Source of the DNA: Archilochus colubris
Lineage: Eukaryota > Chordata > Aves > Apodiformes > Trochilidae
Direction: 5' to 3'
Length of the DNA: 64,000 nt
NCBI GenBank assembly: GCA_023079485.1
Contig: CM041090.1
Coordinates: forward strand, 38,156,874 to 38,220,873
This document shows positions 36,411 through 50,219 of this stretch, piece after piece. Numbering within the stretch: the stretch's first letter is position 1; every line of letters starts with the position of its first letter. Below the pieces are notes generated by a model, which worked only from the letters and a program-made list of their open reading frames with translations, did no database searches and was not told the DNA's origin. Position numbers and translations under genes: made by a program.

Positions 36411-39400
36411 AGTCCCAAGACCACAGCTATCAGTGTAGACATTATCTAACTGTTGGCCCTGTCTTGGTTTGCAAAGATCAAATGCAGAACATTGTGCACC
36501 ATGAGCAGAGAAAAAAAAATATTACCATGACTCCAGCTCTGTGTCAGTCTTGTTACAAAGGGGTGAATCTGTGTTTAAGTCTGTCTCGGATTTTTTAAGG
36601 TCACCAATTCTCTCTAAGGAAACAAAACAAGACCCAGACTCGTGTGCACACAAACACACACAGATACAATAATTAAAAGAATTAACAAGGGTCTTAAGTT
36701 TGTGTTACAACAGTCTTGTTAAGTGGAAATTTGCCATATGCTCTCCAACTCTAGACACAAAGAGCCATTTTACTGACAAACCTCTGTTTTGCTGTAGGAT
36801 TGGAATGCCCATTGCTGTCAATTTGCTTCTTTAGAGAATTCATGTTTGTTATGTAGACTACACACCAAGGCTACTTGGAAGAAGTTTTGGGGAACTCTTT
36901 TGCTCTCAGGATGCTGAGCTTTTATTTTGAGGAGAAAGTAACACAAATAATAAAATGCCGAGGTGCTGGTGGGCTTAGTATAAAGAAGACTTGGAGGTTT
37001 GTATGTCTTCCTTCTCTTTTTTTTTTAGTTTTTTTTTTTTTAAACAGTCCAATTATGTGTCCCAGAGCAGCAACTGGGCTAACAACAGCCATATGATGGA
37101 GCAGCCTCTAATCCCGTTGTGGGTCTGGCTCCATGAGACAGACTCCAAGTAGATGAGTTTTAAATCTCCTTAGAATTAAGAAGGGTTTGGGAACCAAATT
37201 AATTGTTTTGGAAAAAATCCTGCTTTATGGCTCACGAAGAGGATAAAAAGGGGGGAAAAAACCCATGTCATCTGTAGTGGTTAGTCAGATGTTCTTTTGG
37301 AGTTACAACAATTTCCTCTCTAATTCCTCTCCTTGTTGACATCGCTGTTAAAAGAATAATGAGCACGATGTTCGTTGCCTTGGTGCTGCTCAGCCCTGTG
37401 TACATTAGGAAATCTTTGCATTAAGCTGCCCAATGGATTGAATCACACTGTAAGGCAGACATTGGGAACAACTGCACTCAGCTGTAAGCATGCATAAAAG
37501 CAAAGTATAAACTGATAACACTGCGACACAAGTGGTAATAACTGCTGACACCCTCTGTGGTGGTTTCTTACAAAGAGGTGGTGGTGACCAGGGAGCTGGG
37601 AGTGTGCATCAGCCTGGTTTAGCAGGACTGAACTGCTTTAGTCTTTGGATTTTTAATATTTATAAAGCTGCCTTTTTACCAATGAGGTTGTGATGCTTTG
37701 GAAAAATATGTTCTGTGTATTATTAATGCCATGGTTAAATAACGAGAGACAATTAAACAGTTGCTGGGAGTAGTTTCCCAAATGTATTTCTGTTTTATAT
37801 ATTTTGTAGATTAATGATGTACCCTCACAGAAGATAGATGGCTTATTTACCCAGTGCTTTTAAAGTATTTTGGTGAAAATAGGTGTGCCAAAAAACATCT
37901 TGTTATTTCACAGGTGGCATAAAAGCAGCTTCATTAAGGAGGCTGGTACTAATAGTCCTTTAATGCAGAAATCCAGGAGATGGTCCTTCACATGGAACAT
38001 TTAACAGTGAAATATGCCAATTTTGACTTGATTTCTATGCTGCTAAACTACCCCACATTCATTTGCTTCAGCTTTAAGCCCTGCCATTCTAGTGTTCTCT
38101 AGCCCTGCTTACAGAATTGCAGCTTGCTTTTCACCTATCTTCTAACAGTTTAACATAGATGTCTGGGTCCAGGCCATTGTTCCAATTGTATATAGTTTAA
38201 AAAGCTCTGCAGTATTTTACTCTTTCCATTATATCTTGGCTTCCCTGAGCGCTCTGCTCGCTGCATTTTGCTTGTACTGGCTCTGTTTTCTAAACCCATT
38301 TATGGCTTTTTTTCTGTACACACTTGTTCATTGGGGAGCTTAAATTGACTTCTCTCCATTCTGTTTCCTTAACTAAAAACACACCATTAAGGTTGATTGA
38401 AGTCTTTTGAAAACACTTCATAAAAAATGAAAGGCCATAAGAAATTAGGCTAGCAGTGTTTGCAAATACCTGTTTTCAGCCAAATTGATGGGAAGGAATA
38501 AGAAGTGAAATTTAAAAATGCTACTGATATATATTTGTTTGCTACTTATTTTCATGAGACTAGAAAAAAGCATGTGTAAAACATTTTGAGGAATAAAATA
38601 TTGAGACATTAACAAAATGTGCCATGCAGCAGCTCTTTGTTGCAGAAAGCTTGTTCCCAAAAAAGCCATCAAGGCACAGTTCTGAATAGAGAAAAACAGC
38701 AAAGTGAACAGAAGTATCTGGATCAGTTATTATAATGATTTTATTTTAAAAAAAACAACCACATTTTTTTTTCTCAAATATTCCTCTTCAGAGAATACTG
38801 AAAATTATTTCTAAGAGTTGGATTTGAGAAATGGAATAACATTTATCAGGAATAGGAGTTCTTAAGAAATTGCTTTGTAAGTGGGATGAAAAGAAAGGTT
38901 AATTAAAGCACTGAATCTTTGAGTCTCCTTTAACACAAAAACATCTGTGCAGTGGTTTGGGGACATTAGGTATGTTTTACATTATGTACATGTGCACTTA
39001 ATAAACAAAGCAGCCTCATTTCACAAATCACCTGACAGAAATGAGGAAGATCATTCTCAACACCATGAGGAATTGTCAGGGAAACTTTTATAAACATATG
39101 GAAACTCATGTGCTTTAAAAAGAGAAATATCAAGAGGGACTTGCATGAAGTTAAAAGCTTTAGAATTAGAAGTGATTGCATTGAAGATGGCAGCTTGCTT
39201 GTCAGAGGAGCTGAGTTCCCTCACCAAAGTACTGATCATTCCAGCTGTTTCCAGGCTCTCCTAATACTGCTTATTATCATTAAAATATATATATACACCT
39301 TAGAAAGGTGGAAAAAAATTATAAAACAAAATTTATTTTATTTTATTTTTAGATAATTTTTCAGACAACTTCCAAACATATCTTATTCACAATATATATT

Positions 39401-42400
39401 ATTATTTCTATGGCTTTTTCTCTCTTCAGAAATACAGATATTCATTCTGACAGTCATCTCACCAAGCAGAGACATCTAAGACTTTCAGGATAAAGCTTCT
39501 GTCACAGAACAGTAGGAAACATTATCTGCATCATGTGAGCTTTATAGTTTTATCAGACTTAAAAAAAAATAATATAGAAAAAAAAATAACTTAACACCTA
39601 GCCCAAAGATCAAACTCAGGTTTGGATTCAAGATCAAATAATGTTGTAAATAAAAGCTGTTCCCTGACTTTGCCTTTAATAGTATAATCCACTTATATTT
39701 TTTGTTCCTTTTACTTTATAAAAGCAACAGAATAAGCCCACCAGACCTCAGATGTGGAAGTATTTGATGGTGTATGTGAACACAAATTGTAGCATCCTGT
39801 ATCACTGCCTTTAGGAATTCTCCCGTTAATGGAGGAAAAGAGCAGTGAGATCAACAAGAAAAGTAGCTAAGTACAAGGAGGTCATGCAGCAGCCATGAGT
39901 TCTGTTGCAGAGGTACAAGGAAACCCTGTCAGCTTCCATCCCATTAAACAAGCTATGAGCTACGTGTTGGACTCACTGGGATTACCAGCAAACCCCTACC
40001 AAGCTGTGTGCTAGCTCTTGCTCACATCCTCTATCAATTATTCAGTTCCTTTTATGCAAATAATGTTTCATAGAAGCCATGGAGATCCATAATGGGAAGA
40101 AGAGTAACATCCATTTAGAAGAATTAAATGGTAGATGAAAAGTGTGACACTTTGCAGGCAAAAGCTATTGAAATGGTGCAGTACCAGTACCTTCAAAGTG
40201 TGTGCATGCACAGATAGGGAGAGTCAAAGTTTTGTTTGCTTTTTTTTTTGACAATCAACTTTATACAAAATTAACCAAGAAGGCAATGACAAAGACTCCT
40301 GCATTCACAGCTCTGCCCAGGGACAGCTGCTGAAGCAATGCCTCTGTAGCAGACATGCCTGTGTTCTTCAGGCTCTAAGCTTTCATTTTGTATTTTACAG
40401 GGATTGTAGGCAACAAGCCTGGATGCAAATGGTGTTTGTACTAAGAAGACTTCACTGTTCTTTAGAGTCAGGAATCAGAAAAAAAGCTAAGGGTCATCCT
40501 GCATGCTTTTATTAGGCAGAACATCCCATTGATTTCACTGCATGCAGGGAATCAAAACTCTGCTGTAGCACCACTACAGTTCACAGGGCCAGTTCACAAA
40601 TGGTGCATGCAGAGGTCATTCCATTCCCTTCAGTGACAGTAAAGCTGCTGAGTGGGATTCAACAAAGGTGCTCTAAGAAGTCTTGCTTTCTTCTAGGATT
40701 CTTCCCACAGAAGAGATTGATAAGTAAATGCAGACAATCCTGGGTGCATCCAGCCAAAGGACTGATAATGTCTCTGTTGCAAGCCTTTAAATCCTTGTCT
40801 GGGATTTTCCTTGTAGGTTTATCCCTTTTCTTGTCAGTAAACTAATTATAGTCTTCCTGCTGAATGGTCTGTGGGCTGTTTGACAGCTTATGTCTGGGTC
40901 TGCACTGGCAAGTTTGGGAGTGGAGATACCTCACTGATGCCTCTCCTCTCCAAAAGCTGAGGTGGAGCTTCTTGTCATGAACATAACCAGCCCAGTGAGG
41001 GTGAGAAGATTCCCAGCATCCTGTTTGCTCCAACACCCACTACAGATTCACACAATAACCTTGAATTCTATACCAGAAAAAAACAGTGTCTAAAGCAGAA
41101 GCACAGAAATAGGACCACAGCCTAAAAACTTCTTTCTCTGTGCTGCTGTAGCCCCTTTGCCACCCTTGGCTAATTCTGCTATTTATGTGCAAAGGCTGTG
41201 AATCAAAGGTAAAAAGTGTCAAATCTTTCAGCTTAATTGTGGGACACAACACCTAAATGCTAATAAACTTCTCAGTGCTTGAATTTGTATTTTCTGGGAC
41301 TCATTTACGTGTTCCAGTGTTGTAAATATGTCTTCTAGACACGAAGACAGCTTTTCTAAAAGCTGTGTAATATATTGAGTGCCCTGTATATTTATGGTGC
41401 TACTGCATCTAACTATCTTTAATTCCACTGTTATTCACCAGGAGATCATTTTACTAAACCTGGAGAGACTGAAAATGCATTGAAATGGAGTGCAGTAAGC
41501 CCCCCAAACAGAATTATGCTTCTGTTATAAAATTCTACTCATAAAAAAGTCTTAGCAGTAGACAGAAGTGGAATGTAAAATCCCTGAAAGAAAAGGAAAT
41601 GTGAAAGAATATTGCACACAATCAGATAAGTTCAGAGAATTAAAAGAAAGCAAAGCTGTAAGGGGTGTGCATGTATTTCTTATTTCATGTTCACATTTGT
41701 TTTTTTACAACCTGCAGAAATAAAAGCTTTTCACCTGTAACAGTCCAGCAGCTCCATCTCAGCTGGAAGCAGCACACCACACGAACTCCAAGACCTTCAG
41801 GAAACTTTGTTTGCTTTGAGGTACAGGATATTTCTACTCAGGATTATACAAGGGGCCCTCCATAGGATCCAAAATTACTTGGAGAACACAAGAACAAAAA
41901 AGCTGCACTAAGCAGCCTCTGCACAGAACAATCTCAGCTCACTCTTATCCCTTTCTTCTTCCTTACTTCTAGGTAAGGCCAATTCTTTAGTCTTGCCCTA
42001 AGCTCTACCTGTGACCTGTGGGCAGCTGGGACTGACAGAGCTCAGCAACACAAGGTCAGGAGTTCAACATACTGAGCAGTCTTACTCTTCTTCTTCCTCC
42101 ATGTAATACTTTTGCAAGCAGCTCACTCAGAAGAGGCTTTCTTCTGTTTTGTGTTGTTCCTCTGCTTACCTCAGCTCCACATGTGCTTCTCTTTCCTTTG
42201 GGACCACCTCAGAGGTACAAATTGTTATCCCTGACACTGCTGTGTCCTTGCTCAGCCACAGTCAGCAAACCTGACTGGCAGCAGGTGACAGCCAAGCAGT
42301 GACCTTTAGACACAAAGTGATCCAAATTGTCCGTATAAACAACAAACCAGCCATGCTCAGACCCATTTCCAAAGAAACCAGGGCTTCAGCTAATCAGGAA

Positions 42401-43059
42401 ATAAAAAGAATCTGACCCACTGGCTGTGCTGCGCTCATAAATGCACCTTGAGCTGTGTGAAAACCTGCAAGGGGTCTTTCCTTGCCTTGAAATAGCAAGA
42501 ATAGAATTTAAATTTTTTGCTTTATTCTAGTGCAAATCTGCCATTTAACCTGGCTGAAGCGAGGGGACGAGTCCCTGTCACCCACAGCACGTCTTAGCAT
42601 CCCTGATGCAGTCAATCAGCAGTACAACAAAGACACCTCGTGGCTGTCCTGCAAACCGCACTCCAGACCCGAGACTTCCCAACCTGGAAAGGGATCTGAC
42701 CACAACCTGAGTGCCTGAGGTCTGGGAACAACCTTCTCACTGCCTGCCACCTACTTGTAAGTAAAATGAACACTAACCTTTCAGACCATCTAGGAAAAAC
42801 AATAAAACAAATGTTTAAAAGAAGTACTAGAGAATCCTGGGCAGTATGCAGTGAAGGTAGAATCCAGTCCTGTGAAGAACAGGGCCATGGGGGGGATTTA
42901 GTTCTGTAGGAATCAATCCTGCTGAATAATGTCACTTCCTCTGAGCACTGCTTTCTCATTGGCAACATCTCAGTCAGCATGGCACTGCTTGGCTTAAATG
43001 AGGTTTATTTAAAGTGCTTCCCCTCTAGATGTTTGGTGATACAAGTCACAAAAAATATC
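36411..43059. other. Gene-poor unique DNA
   Basis: AT-rich, with poly(T) near 37018-37040, (AT)n near 39286-39297 and a short CA-rich run at 36645-36664. No gene, RNA gene or mobile element seen. Confidence 0.55.
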
Positions 43060-43138
43060 ATGGAATCATAGAAGTGCTTGGGTTGGAAGGGATCTTAAAG
43101 ATCATCTAGTTCCAACCCCCCATATATATATATATATA
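43060..43138 (-). mobile_element. CR1 3' tail scrap followed by (TA)n
   Basis: Antisense tail ATGGAATCATAGAAGTGCTT, GGGTTGGAAGGGATCTTAAA and TCTAGTTCCAACCCCC, cut off after about 60 bases and joined directly to a TATATATATATA microsatellite. Confidence 0.8.
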
Positions 43139-46100
43139 GGATGCATATATGTTCCTTTGGAAACTTAACTCCTATAACCCCTGTGCATATGCCTAAGATA
43201 AATGCTTGTTTGGGACTAAACTTACACAAAAAGCAACAATGCATACTGATTAAACAAAGAATCACCCCACTGGTTTACACGACTGATTGGAAGGGAATCT
43301 CTTTAGGTAGTAAATATTGGTAATCAAGGTGGAAATGTAAAAGTCCTCCTAATGCCAGACTTCTTTGTTCACTTCCCTGCTGTAGAGAAATGTTTGCTAC
43401 AGTACAGAATGCTGGTGTAACATTCCAGTTGCTGGAAGGAGCAATAGCAAGATACTGCTATTTGTATCACAGGTATTAGATAAACTTAACAATTTTACCC
43501 TTGCATTTCTGTTTCCATACTTAACATTTTTAATTCCTAAACAAACCTAGACTTCATGCAACAGAAAACAGACAAACCAAACAAATGACCAAATCAGTAA
43601 GTCCTGTGTTAGTGATAAAACAGGGTTAAGTATGGATTTGGGAGATACCATCTTATTTGTGTTAAACAGCTGGGTTAAGTTTATTCTATAGTGATTCTAA
43701 CTGCAGAATTATTGTCTAGGTGTCTAGTTCTATCAGAAGTAAGAGTAAACATTTATGGGGAATCTGGGAACTGAGATTAAAAAACTATGAGAAAAAAACC
43801 CCAGTGTATGAAGAGAATGGCTTTGGCTGCAACCTCTTTCCCAAAAAAGGAGGAAAGAGGCATCAGTGTTTAGGGCTGGTCACAGCCTCACCTGCCTGCA
43901 TTTTCTGTTAGTTTAGAAAATTGGTTGTTGCTCCTTTGGCTTGCCTAAGAGTTGCTTCAACACAGGTCCTTCAAGGATTATTTGTTGAACTTCTAGGGTT
44001 CTAAGGTTTATCTGTAAGACAAACACACAGGGATATTCTCCCTGCACAGCCTCACCCCAGCTGCCAAGCATCAAGTGCTGCACTCATTCTTCTTTTCTTC
44101 TTAATTTCCCTCACCAGAACATGACATCCTTTCAGTTTCTAGCATAGTTTACAATCTAAAATTGCTTTAGAAATTAAAGAAACCCAAACAAACTAAAAAC
44201 CAAACACAAACCCAAAGATTTTGAAAGTATTAAAAGGCTTAATTCTTCAATCAATGATTCAAGCTGAATCTGAAGGTCCATCCTAGGGTGAAGAACTGAC
44301 TGATATGTAGGTTGTGAGGAACTCACAGACTTGCAAGATACTCAGATGAGAATGTCCTTGTTAAAAATGCTCCACGTGGCCATAACATTTTAATGTAGCA
44401 TGAGGAAGTAAAACTGTTAAGTATTCAGGAGTACATAATTCTGCTTGTTTATGTCTGCTTTTATTTGATTTATTCAGTAGAAACCCTTCAAGTTCATGAC
44501 CAAATGTAAGATCAGAGCCAAACAAATGGCTAATGTTTTTATTCAGATTCCCACTTGTTATGATGTCTTGTAACACTTGCTGACTGTGCAGGAAATCCAG
44601 AGTGCCCTGCAGAGTTTGCAACTGAAAAACTCTTCATAAGAAAAGGAAAAAACAAAAAATGGAGATTTCACATTTTGCTTTTTATGATAAAAATGTCTTT
44701 TTCATTTTGGAGAAACATAAATAGTAATGATAAACCTTTTGTGAGTAAAGAACTCTTTTCAAATCATTGTTGTGGGTCTCAGATTTGACTATTGCACTTT
44801 CTAGATAAACTGTCAAACAGAGAAGCTATTCAGGTTGTGTATATTAAAAAGCACTGGTAGCTGTGAAACTCAAATGCTTGACACAAAACTGTAACCACTT
44901 CAAGAACAAAGCTGCTGTAATGCACTGAGGCTGTTTTTGCTGAAAAAGATGGAACACCAGACACTTTCACATGTAAACCTGCTACAGGGGATGGCTGGCA
45001 GGGGGCTGGTAAAAATTCAGCTTTGGAAGGATCTTTATGATATTTTAAAATACTCAGTGGTTCATAAGTCTCACTGTGTGACCACTTCCAGTAGCAACTG
45101 CTTTAAGGCTGTGTACAGTACAATGAGAACTGTGATTGATTGACTCCTGCAAATCATCTCTAATTCAGCAGTGATATTGTTAAAATAATTTTAATCATTG
45201 GCATGAAAAAAGAAAATGTTATTATTATGTACAGTGTTCTGGTGTCTACGTAAAACAGTAGTAAATAGAGTGCAAGCCTACTTTCTGTTGGGAAAATCTC
45301 CTTTGAAGGTTAAGATCAAAAGCACTTTTTAAGCTTAACACCATACGATTTCAATTCTTGCTTTCTAACAAGCACTTTTAAAAAGCACAACTAAAATGCA
45401 ACTGACAAACTTGAAAAAATCTTTTGTGTTGTTCCACTTGAACGATCTAATGAGAAAATGGCTCAGTTCTGTTGTAGCTAATGAGGTATAACATCTTCAC
45501 TGAACCTGAATATAAAACAGATTTCTCTAAAGATACAGTCCTAACATGCTTCTATTGTTTTACTCACCCTGCTACAATTTTATTTAAGTGATGTCCAATG
45601 AATAAAAGCACAGGTCAGTTTTGAAACAAAACATTTACACATGAAATTACTCCATCCAAAAACTGCTTTGAACTCTGTATACAAACACTGTGGCTTCCAG
45701 TGGGAAAATGTGTTTCACCAACTTACTAAGGTCCCATGTCTGCAAACAGAGATTTTAATGTAGCCAGACAGAAATCTGTGATAACACAGTTTTGACAGAT
45801 GGAAGTTCTGAGGCAGAACCCAAGTGTACAGGCATTGTAACCTGTCTGGTTTTGGCAGTGACCTCTATCAATGTGAAGACTGAGATCTGGCAATACAGTG
45901 AAGATACAACTAATATCAGTAGCAAATAATATCACTTATTCTGATAGTACCTAGAAGATAATATCCTGCTAAAGGGCTTTATTTTTACAATAAAATAATT
46001 ATGCTGAATGGTTTATACAAGGATACAATAAGGACAGAACCCATAGGTGTAGGAAGCATAAGATAACAGGGAAGGGGATAAAATTCAATGCAGCAAGTAG

Positions 46101-47282
46101 ATTTGCAGCTCATCAACAGCTTAGATGTGGTTGGGCATGGTGACAGCATCATGGCAAGAAAAATTTTAAGGAGACAAGAGGAGTAGCATAACCTTGTGGT
46201 GTAGGTGTCTACTAAGAGCTTCTTATCCATAAAGCAAGGAAGTCTGAGGAAAAACTGGACAGGTTGATGAGGATGGGAGAATAAAACCAATTGTACTGAT
46301 GCATCTCACCATCCTTAGTACTCACATTTCAGATGTGTGAAAAAACTGTTTCTGGGCTTCACAAGTCTGAGACACCAAGAGAAAAGTGGTTTGCACAACA
46401 GAGTGGGAAGAGGCTTTATTCCTCATTATTCTATTGATCTGAGGAAAGTGATAGTGAAAATGCATAATGCAGCCTTTTGTGCTGGAAGGAAAGGATTGTG
46501 TCCATCAAACAAACCTCCAGAGAAGTTTCATGCTGTGATACCAAAACCAGGGATCTGTTGTGGGAAAACAAACTCTTTCAGTGAGCTGGGTCTTGGTGAT
46601 AAACTGAACCACAGAGACAATGAACGTTCTGTTCACAGGACACACGTGCTTGGCCAGCCCCCTCTCTGACTCCTGGCTGCTGCTATTGTTGTTCTTCTAT
46701 ATAGGAAACCTAAGAGTGAATCCAACTAAGAAGTTCTGGTGCAGTGAATTTCTACTGTAAAATAAGGTGAGGCAGACCCAATGAATGCAGGCAGACTGAC
46801 AGATGGGTGAGCACATGAAAATAATGAGCAATAAAATTGGTCTGTGTGACAGACAGTGGTCACAGCAGATGCCCAACTGTTGTCAAGCTTTCTTCTGGTT
46901 TCATAGGCAGTGAGAATTTCAGGGCAAGGTCTGCAGGAAAACAGGAAGGTAGCTTGTTCAGGGAGCCCCTTGTCAACAAAAGGAGTAGCAAAGGTAGAAA
47001 TATGGCAGTGAAAATGGGGTGTTGATGACCAGGGACAGAGGTCAGCTAATGGTATTCAACTGCATCTCAAGACATTAGGAGATTATCTCCCTGTCAACAA
47101 GAAGCATTGGAATAGAGAAGATTGAACCATAGCAATGGAGACAAGTGCTTTGATGAGGAGGGACAGTGGGAGCTAAGAAAAAGCAACAGGTTTACAGGCA
47201 AAGCAATAAATGAAGAATATTATCTTCACTCATCATCATGTGTTAGAGTATTTCCAATTCACAGAGATGGGACAGGATAATA
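43139..47282. other. Gene-poor DNA
   Basis: Only isolated minus-strand exon-like segments (45886-45727; 46366-46326) stand out. If they are real they would be at the 3' end of the LRRC9 relic. Otherwise unique AT-rich DNA. Confidence 0.5.
45727..45886 (-). pseudogene. Possible exon, perhaps the LRRC9 C-terminal tail
   Basis: 160 bases between a strong acceptor (CTTCACTGTATTGCCAG) and a strong donor (GTAAGT). Frame 1 (FTLIEVTAK ... SVKTVLSQISVWLH, then stop) weakly resembles the FHLAELQAK ... QVKT tail of LRRC9. Frame 3 is open throughout and Cys-rich (CQNQTGYNACTLGFCLRTSI). A minus-strand AATAAA lies downstream near 45590. It could also be chance. Confidence 0.3.
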
Positions 47283-47777
47283 TCTCTATATTGTGCCCAG
47301 TTCTGGTGTCCCCACCATAGGAGGACACAGAACAAGTCCAGAGGAGGGCCACAAAGATGAGACAGGGGCTGGAACACCTCTGTTATGAGGAGAGGCTGAA
47401 GGAGCTGGGGTTGTTCAGCCTGAAGAAGGGAAGACTCCAGAAGGACCTTACAGCTGCCTTTCAGTACCTGAAGGCTGGAGGGGGACTTTTCATACAAGTG
47501 TCCAGCAACAGGACAAGGGGAAAGGGATTTAAACTGAAGGAAAATGGGTTTATACTGGATATTAGGAAGAAGTTCTTCAGTATGAGGGTGGTGAGACTCT
47601 GGAACAGATTGCCCAGAGAAGTTTTGGATGCCTCCTCCTGGAAGTGTTAAAGACCAGGTTGGATGAAGCCTTGACCAACCTTGTCTGTATGAGAGATGTC
47701 CCTGCCTGTCACAGGGAGGTCAGAGGAGATGATCTCTAAGGTCCCTTCCAACCTCAGCCATTCTGTGATTCTATGAC
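47283..47777 (+). mobile_element. CR1 LINE fragment with part of the ORF2 C-terminus
   Basis: A sense copy of about 495 bases. A frame at 47357-47650 retains the CR1 reverse-transcriptase C-terminal tail ([40 protein letters not shown]). The 3' end is GGTCCCTTCCAACCTCAGCC and ATTCTGTGATTCTATGA. It is 5'-truncated, so not mobile itself. Confidence 0.92.
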
Positions 47778-50156
47778 AGGACTGGCTGAGGTAACTTCCA
47801 GCAAGATGAGAAAGTGGAATCAAGTGTGTCAAGAATGGCATTTACCATGAAGAGATGGACAGAGACATTATAATGGTGAATATTGCACTTTGAAGTCAGT
47901 TTAAAGCATGGATGCAGCATTGCTCTGCTACTGCAGTATGCAATAACTTGAGGTAAAAGCATTAGGTTCCTTTGAACCTTTTATATAAAAATAAGAAACA
48001 CAGACACCCTGTGAAAGGAGGGTACCTTTGAATATCCATGGTCTTGTTCAGCATGGACACACTTGCATGACTGATAGAGTATCTGCTTAACTTAAGTATG
48101 AGGATTTGGTTCATCAAATGTGCACCTGCAAATTGAATTTCTCCTCATTACCTCATTCTACCTGAGGTCTAGAGCATCCAATAGCTGTGGAACTTGGGCT
48201 TTCCACCTCATCTTTAAGGGCCATTTATGAAAACATGCTCTTTGAGCTATACTTTTAACTAAAAATTAGCCATAGCTTTTCTCAACCTAATGATAAAAAA
48301 TAAATTTTTTTGTTTCATTTATGTTTGATGATACTTTAAGGCTCATCAGTGCTAAGATACTTAGATACATAAAGAGATCCTACAGAATTTATGCAAACAC
48401 TTTGCCTCATTGAGTTCCTGCTGTCCTTTTAGGGCTACCAAGGAAGCTTTTTCTACCATGTGAAAGTATGACCTGTGTTCTGTCCCACAGATATGTGTTC
48501 ATAAAATGAGAAAAGCCAGAGTCATCTTGACTGTGTTCTAATAGTTCCTTCCCAGGGTTAAAAAAGGCAAACCAACAGTTCTACACTGAAAAACAGAAGC
48601 ATGGCTGGAATAAAAGAAACTTGCAATTTCCCTTCAGGAGTTTCTCAGGAAGTGATGTGCAGAACAACAAACAAGATTGCTATTGAGCCATTTTAAAAAT
48701 AAAATCAAGTATTTCAAAAATACTTTAACATTCTTTGACCTCTCTTCACAGATCTGACTGGCTTTGGAATATTGAAAGGACAGCCCATCACTGCAACATA
48801 CACATGCAAATGCATAGATTTTAAATATATCTTGCAGCACTTTGAAGAAGAGTATGCTGAAAAATGAGGTTCTTCTGATCACAGTATGGCACAGAGACAG
48901 GCACAGTGAGGCAAATGTGATCACACATACTACAAAGCCTTGATCCTTAGAGCAGTCACAGCAGATAACATAGAAATGACCTGGTTATGGAGAGATTTTT
49001 AATGCTTTATGATTGTAAGGAGTAAAAATTCACTGTATAAAGTAAAATACTCATCTGATTTATTTAACAACACATACAAAGTGTTTACTGGATTTCCATG
49101 TTTTGAGAACACCTTAAGACTGAATAATTTGAAGTTGTCCTCATTTAGGTGACTCCTGTCAAAAAGTTAAAAATAAACCCTATGTCAGAAGTTGTGAGAA
49201 ATCTCTCAACTGGTATGTATATTTTGGGGGAAACACTGGTAATTTTAGTCAGGAAAATCCATAGAAGAAAATGGGAATTTTGTTTGGAAACAATCCACTA
49301 CATTTAGCTCACTCTACAGTGGTAACAAAAAGACACTGAATCTCAATTCTGTTGAAGTCCATGGAGAGTTTCCATAATTTTACCAAAGGCTGTAAACTGA
49401 GCATACTCCGCATTCTCTTGTATTTAGTTCTGATCCAGATAAAAAATGAAGAGACTATTCTGTCTAGCAAGGACACCTTGTGAAATCCTCAATTTGACTG
49501 ATGTAGTTTCTTGATATAGCAAGAGTAAATGCGTGGAATAATCTTTAATGGATTTGTGTTCCTTTTCAGAAAAAAAAACCCCCAAAACTTTCTGAATTAC
49601 TTACATGTTGCTTTGGACCACTTCAGTGACACAAGACAACAGTGGTTGTCTTGAAGTGAAGAATTTTACTGTTCAATATCTGAAGGATCTTGGAGCCAGG
49701 GCAAGAATTAAAGGTAGGGTAACTTTCTTATTAGGGTCAAGAACAAAGAAGACAGTTCCCTATAAATCCAAGGAATAAATTAAATCCTTTGTATGATGGT
49801 GAAAAAACGTAAATATATATATCTAAGCACCTATGTAGTAGTTTGAATGCGAAGTGACCTAACAAGTACTTCTCAAATAACTGAGGAAAGAAAAACCAAC
49901 TCCATGATGCCAATCATCCCACGTGTGTGCAAAACAAACAAACAAACAAACAAAAAATTACTGGGTTTCTTCAAGCTAGGAGAAGGAAAATTGAGATCCA
50001 AAGCTAATGACATTGAGGACGTCTTCCTCCTCAGAGGGGTAAAGAAGGGATACAGATAGATCTTCAAAGCCCATGGTACTTGCTTCCTTTGGCAAGTCCT
50101 GGCTACCCAGAGCCATGAGATGCCACCATTCAGTGCAGCTCCTGCCTCCTTGTTAC
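47778..50156. other. Probable LRRC9 3' intron-derived DNA
   Basis: Between the last sure LRRC9 exon and the 47.3-kb CR1. A (CAAA)n microsatellite lies at about 49936-49956. A possible exon trace with a GTAAGT donor sits near 49592-49640 (frame containing VVL), too weak to call. Confidence 0.5.
49936..49956. repeat. (CAAA)n microsatellite
   Basis: Five CAAA units followed by an A-run. Confidence 0.85.
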
Positions 50157-50219
50157 CTGATTTGGGAGCTTTTGTCCAGGCAGTATTGATTCAATGTGAT
50201 TGTAGTTCAGACACAGTAT
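50157..50219 (-). pseudogene. LRRC9: LRRC9 relic exon, intact
   Basis: 63 bases in phase 0-0, with acceptor TTTTCCTTTTGACAG and donor CAG|GTAACA. It encodes ILCLNYNHIESILPGQKLPN Q. LCLNYNHIESI is identical to an LRR of human LRRC9 as I recall it, which anchors the identification. Confidence 0.85.
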
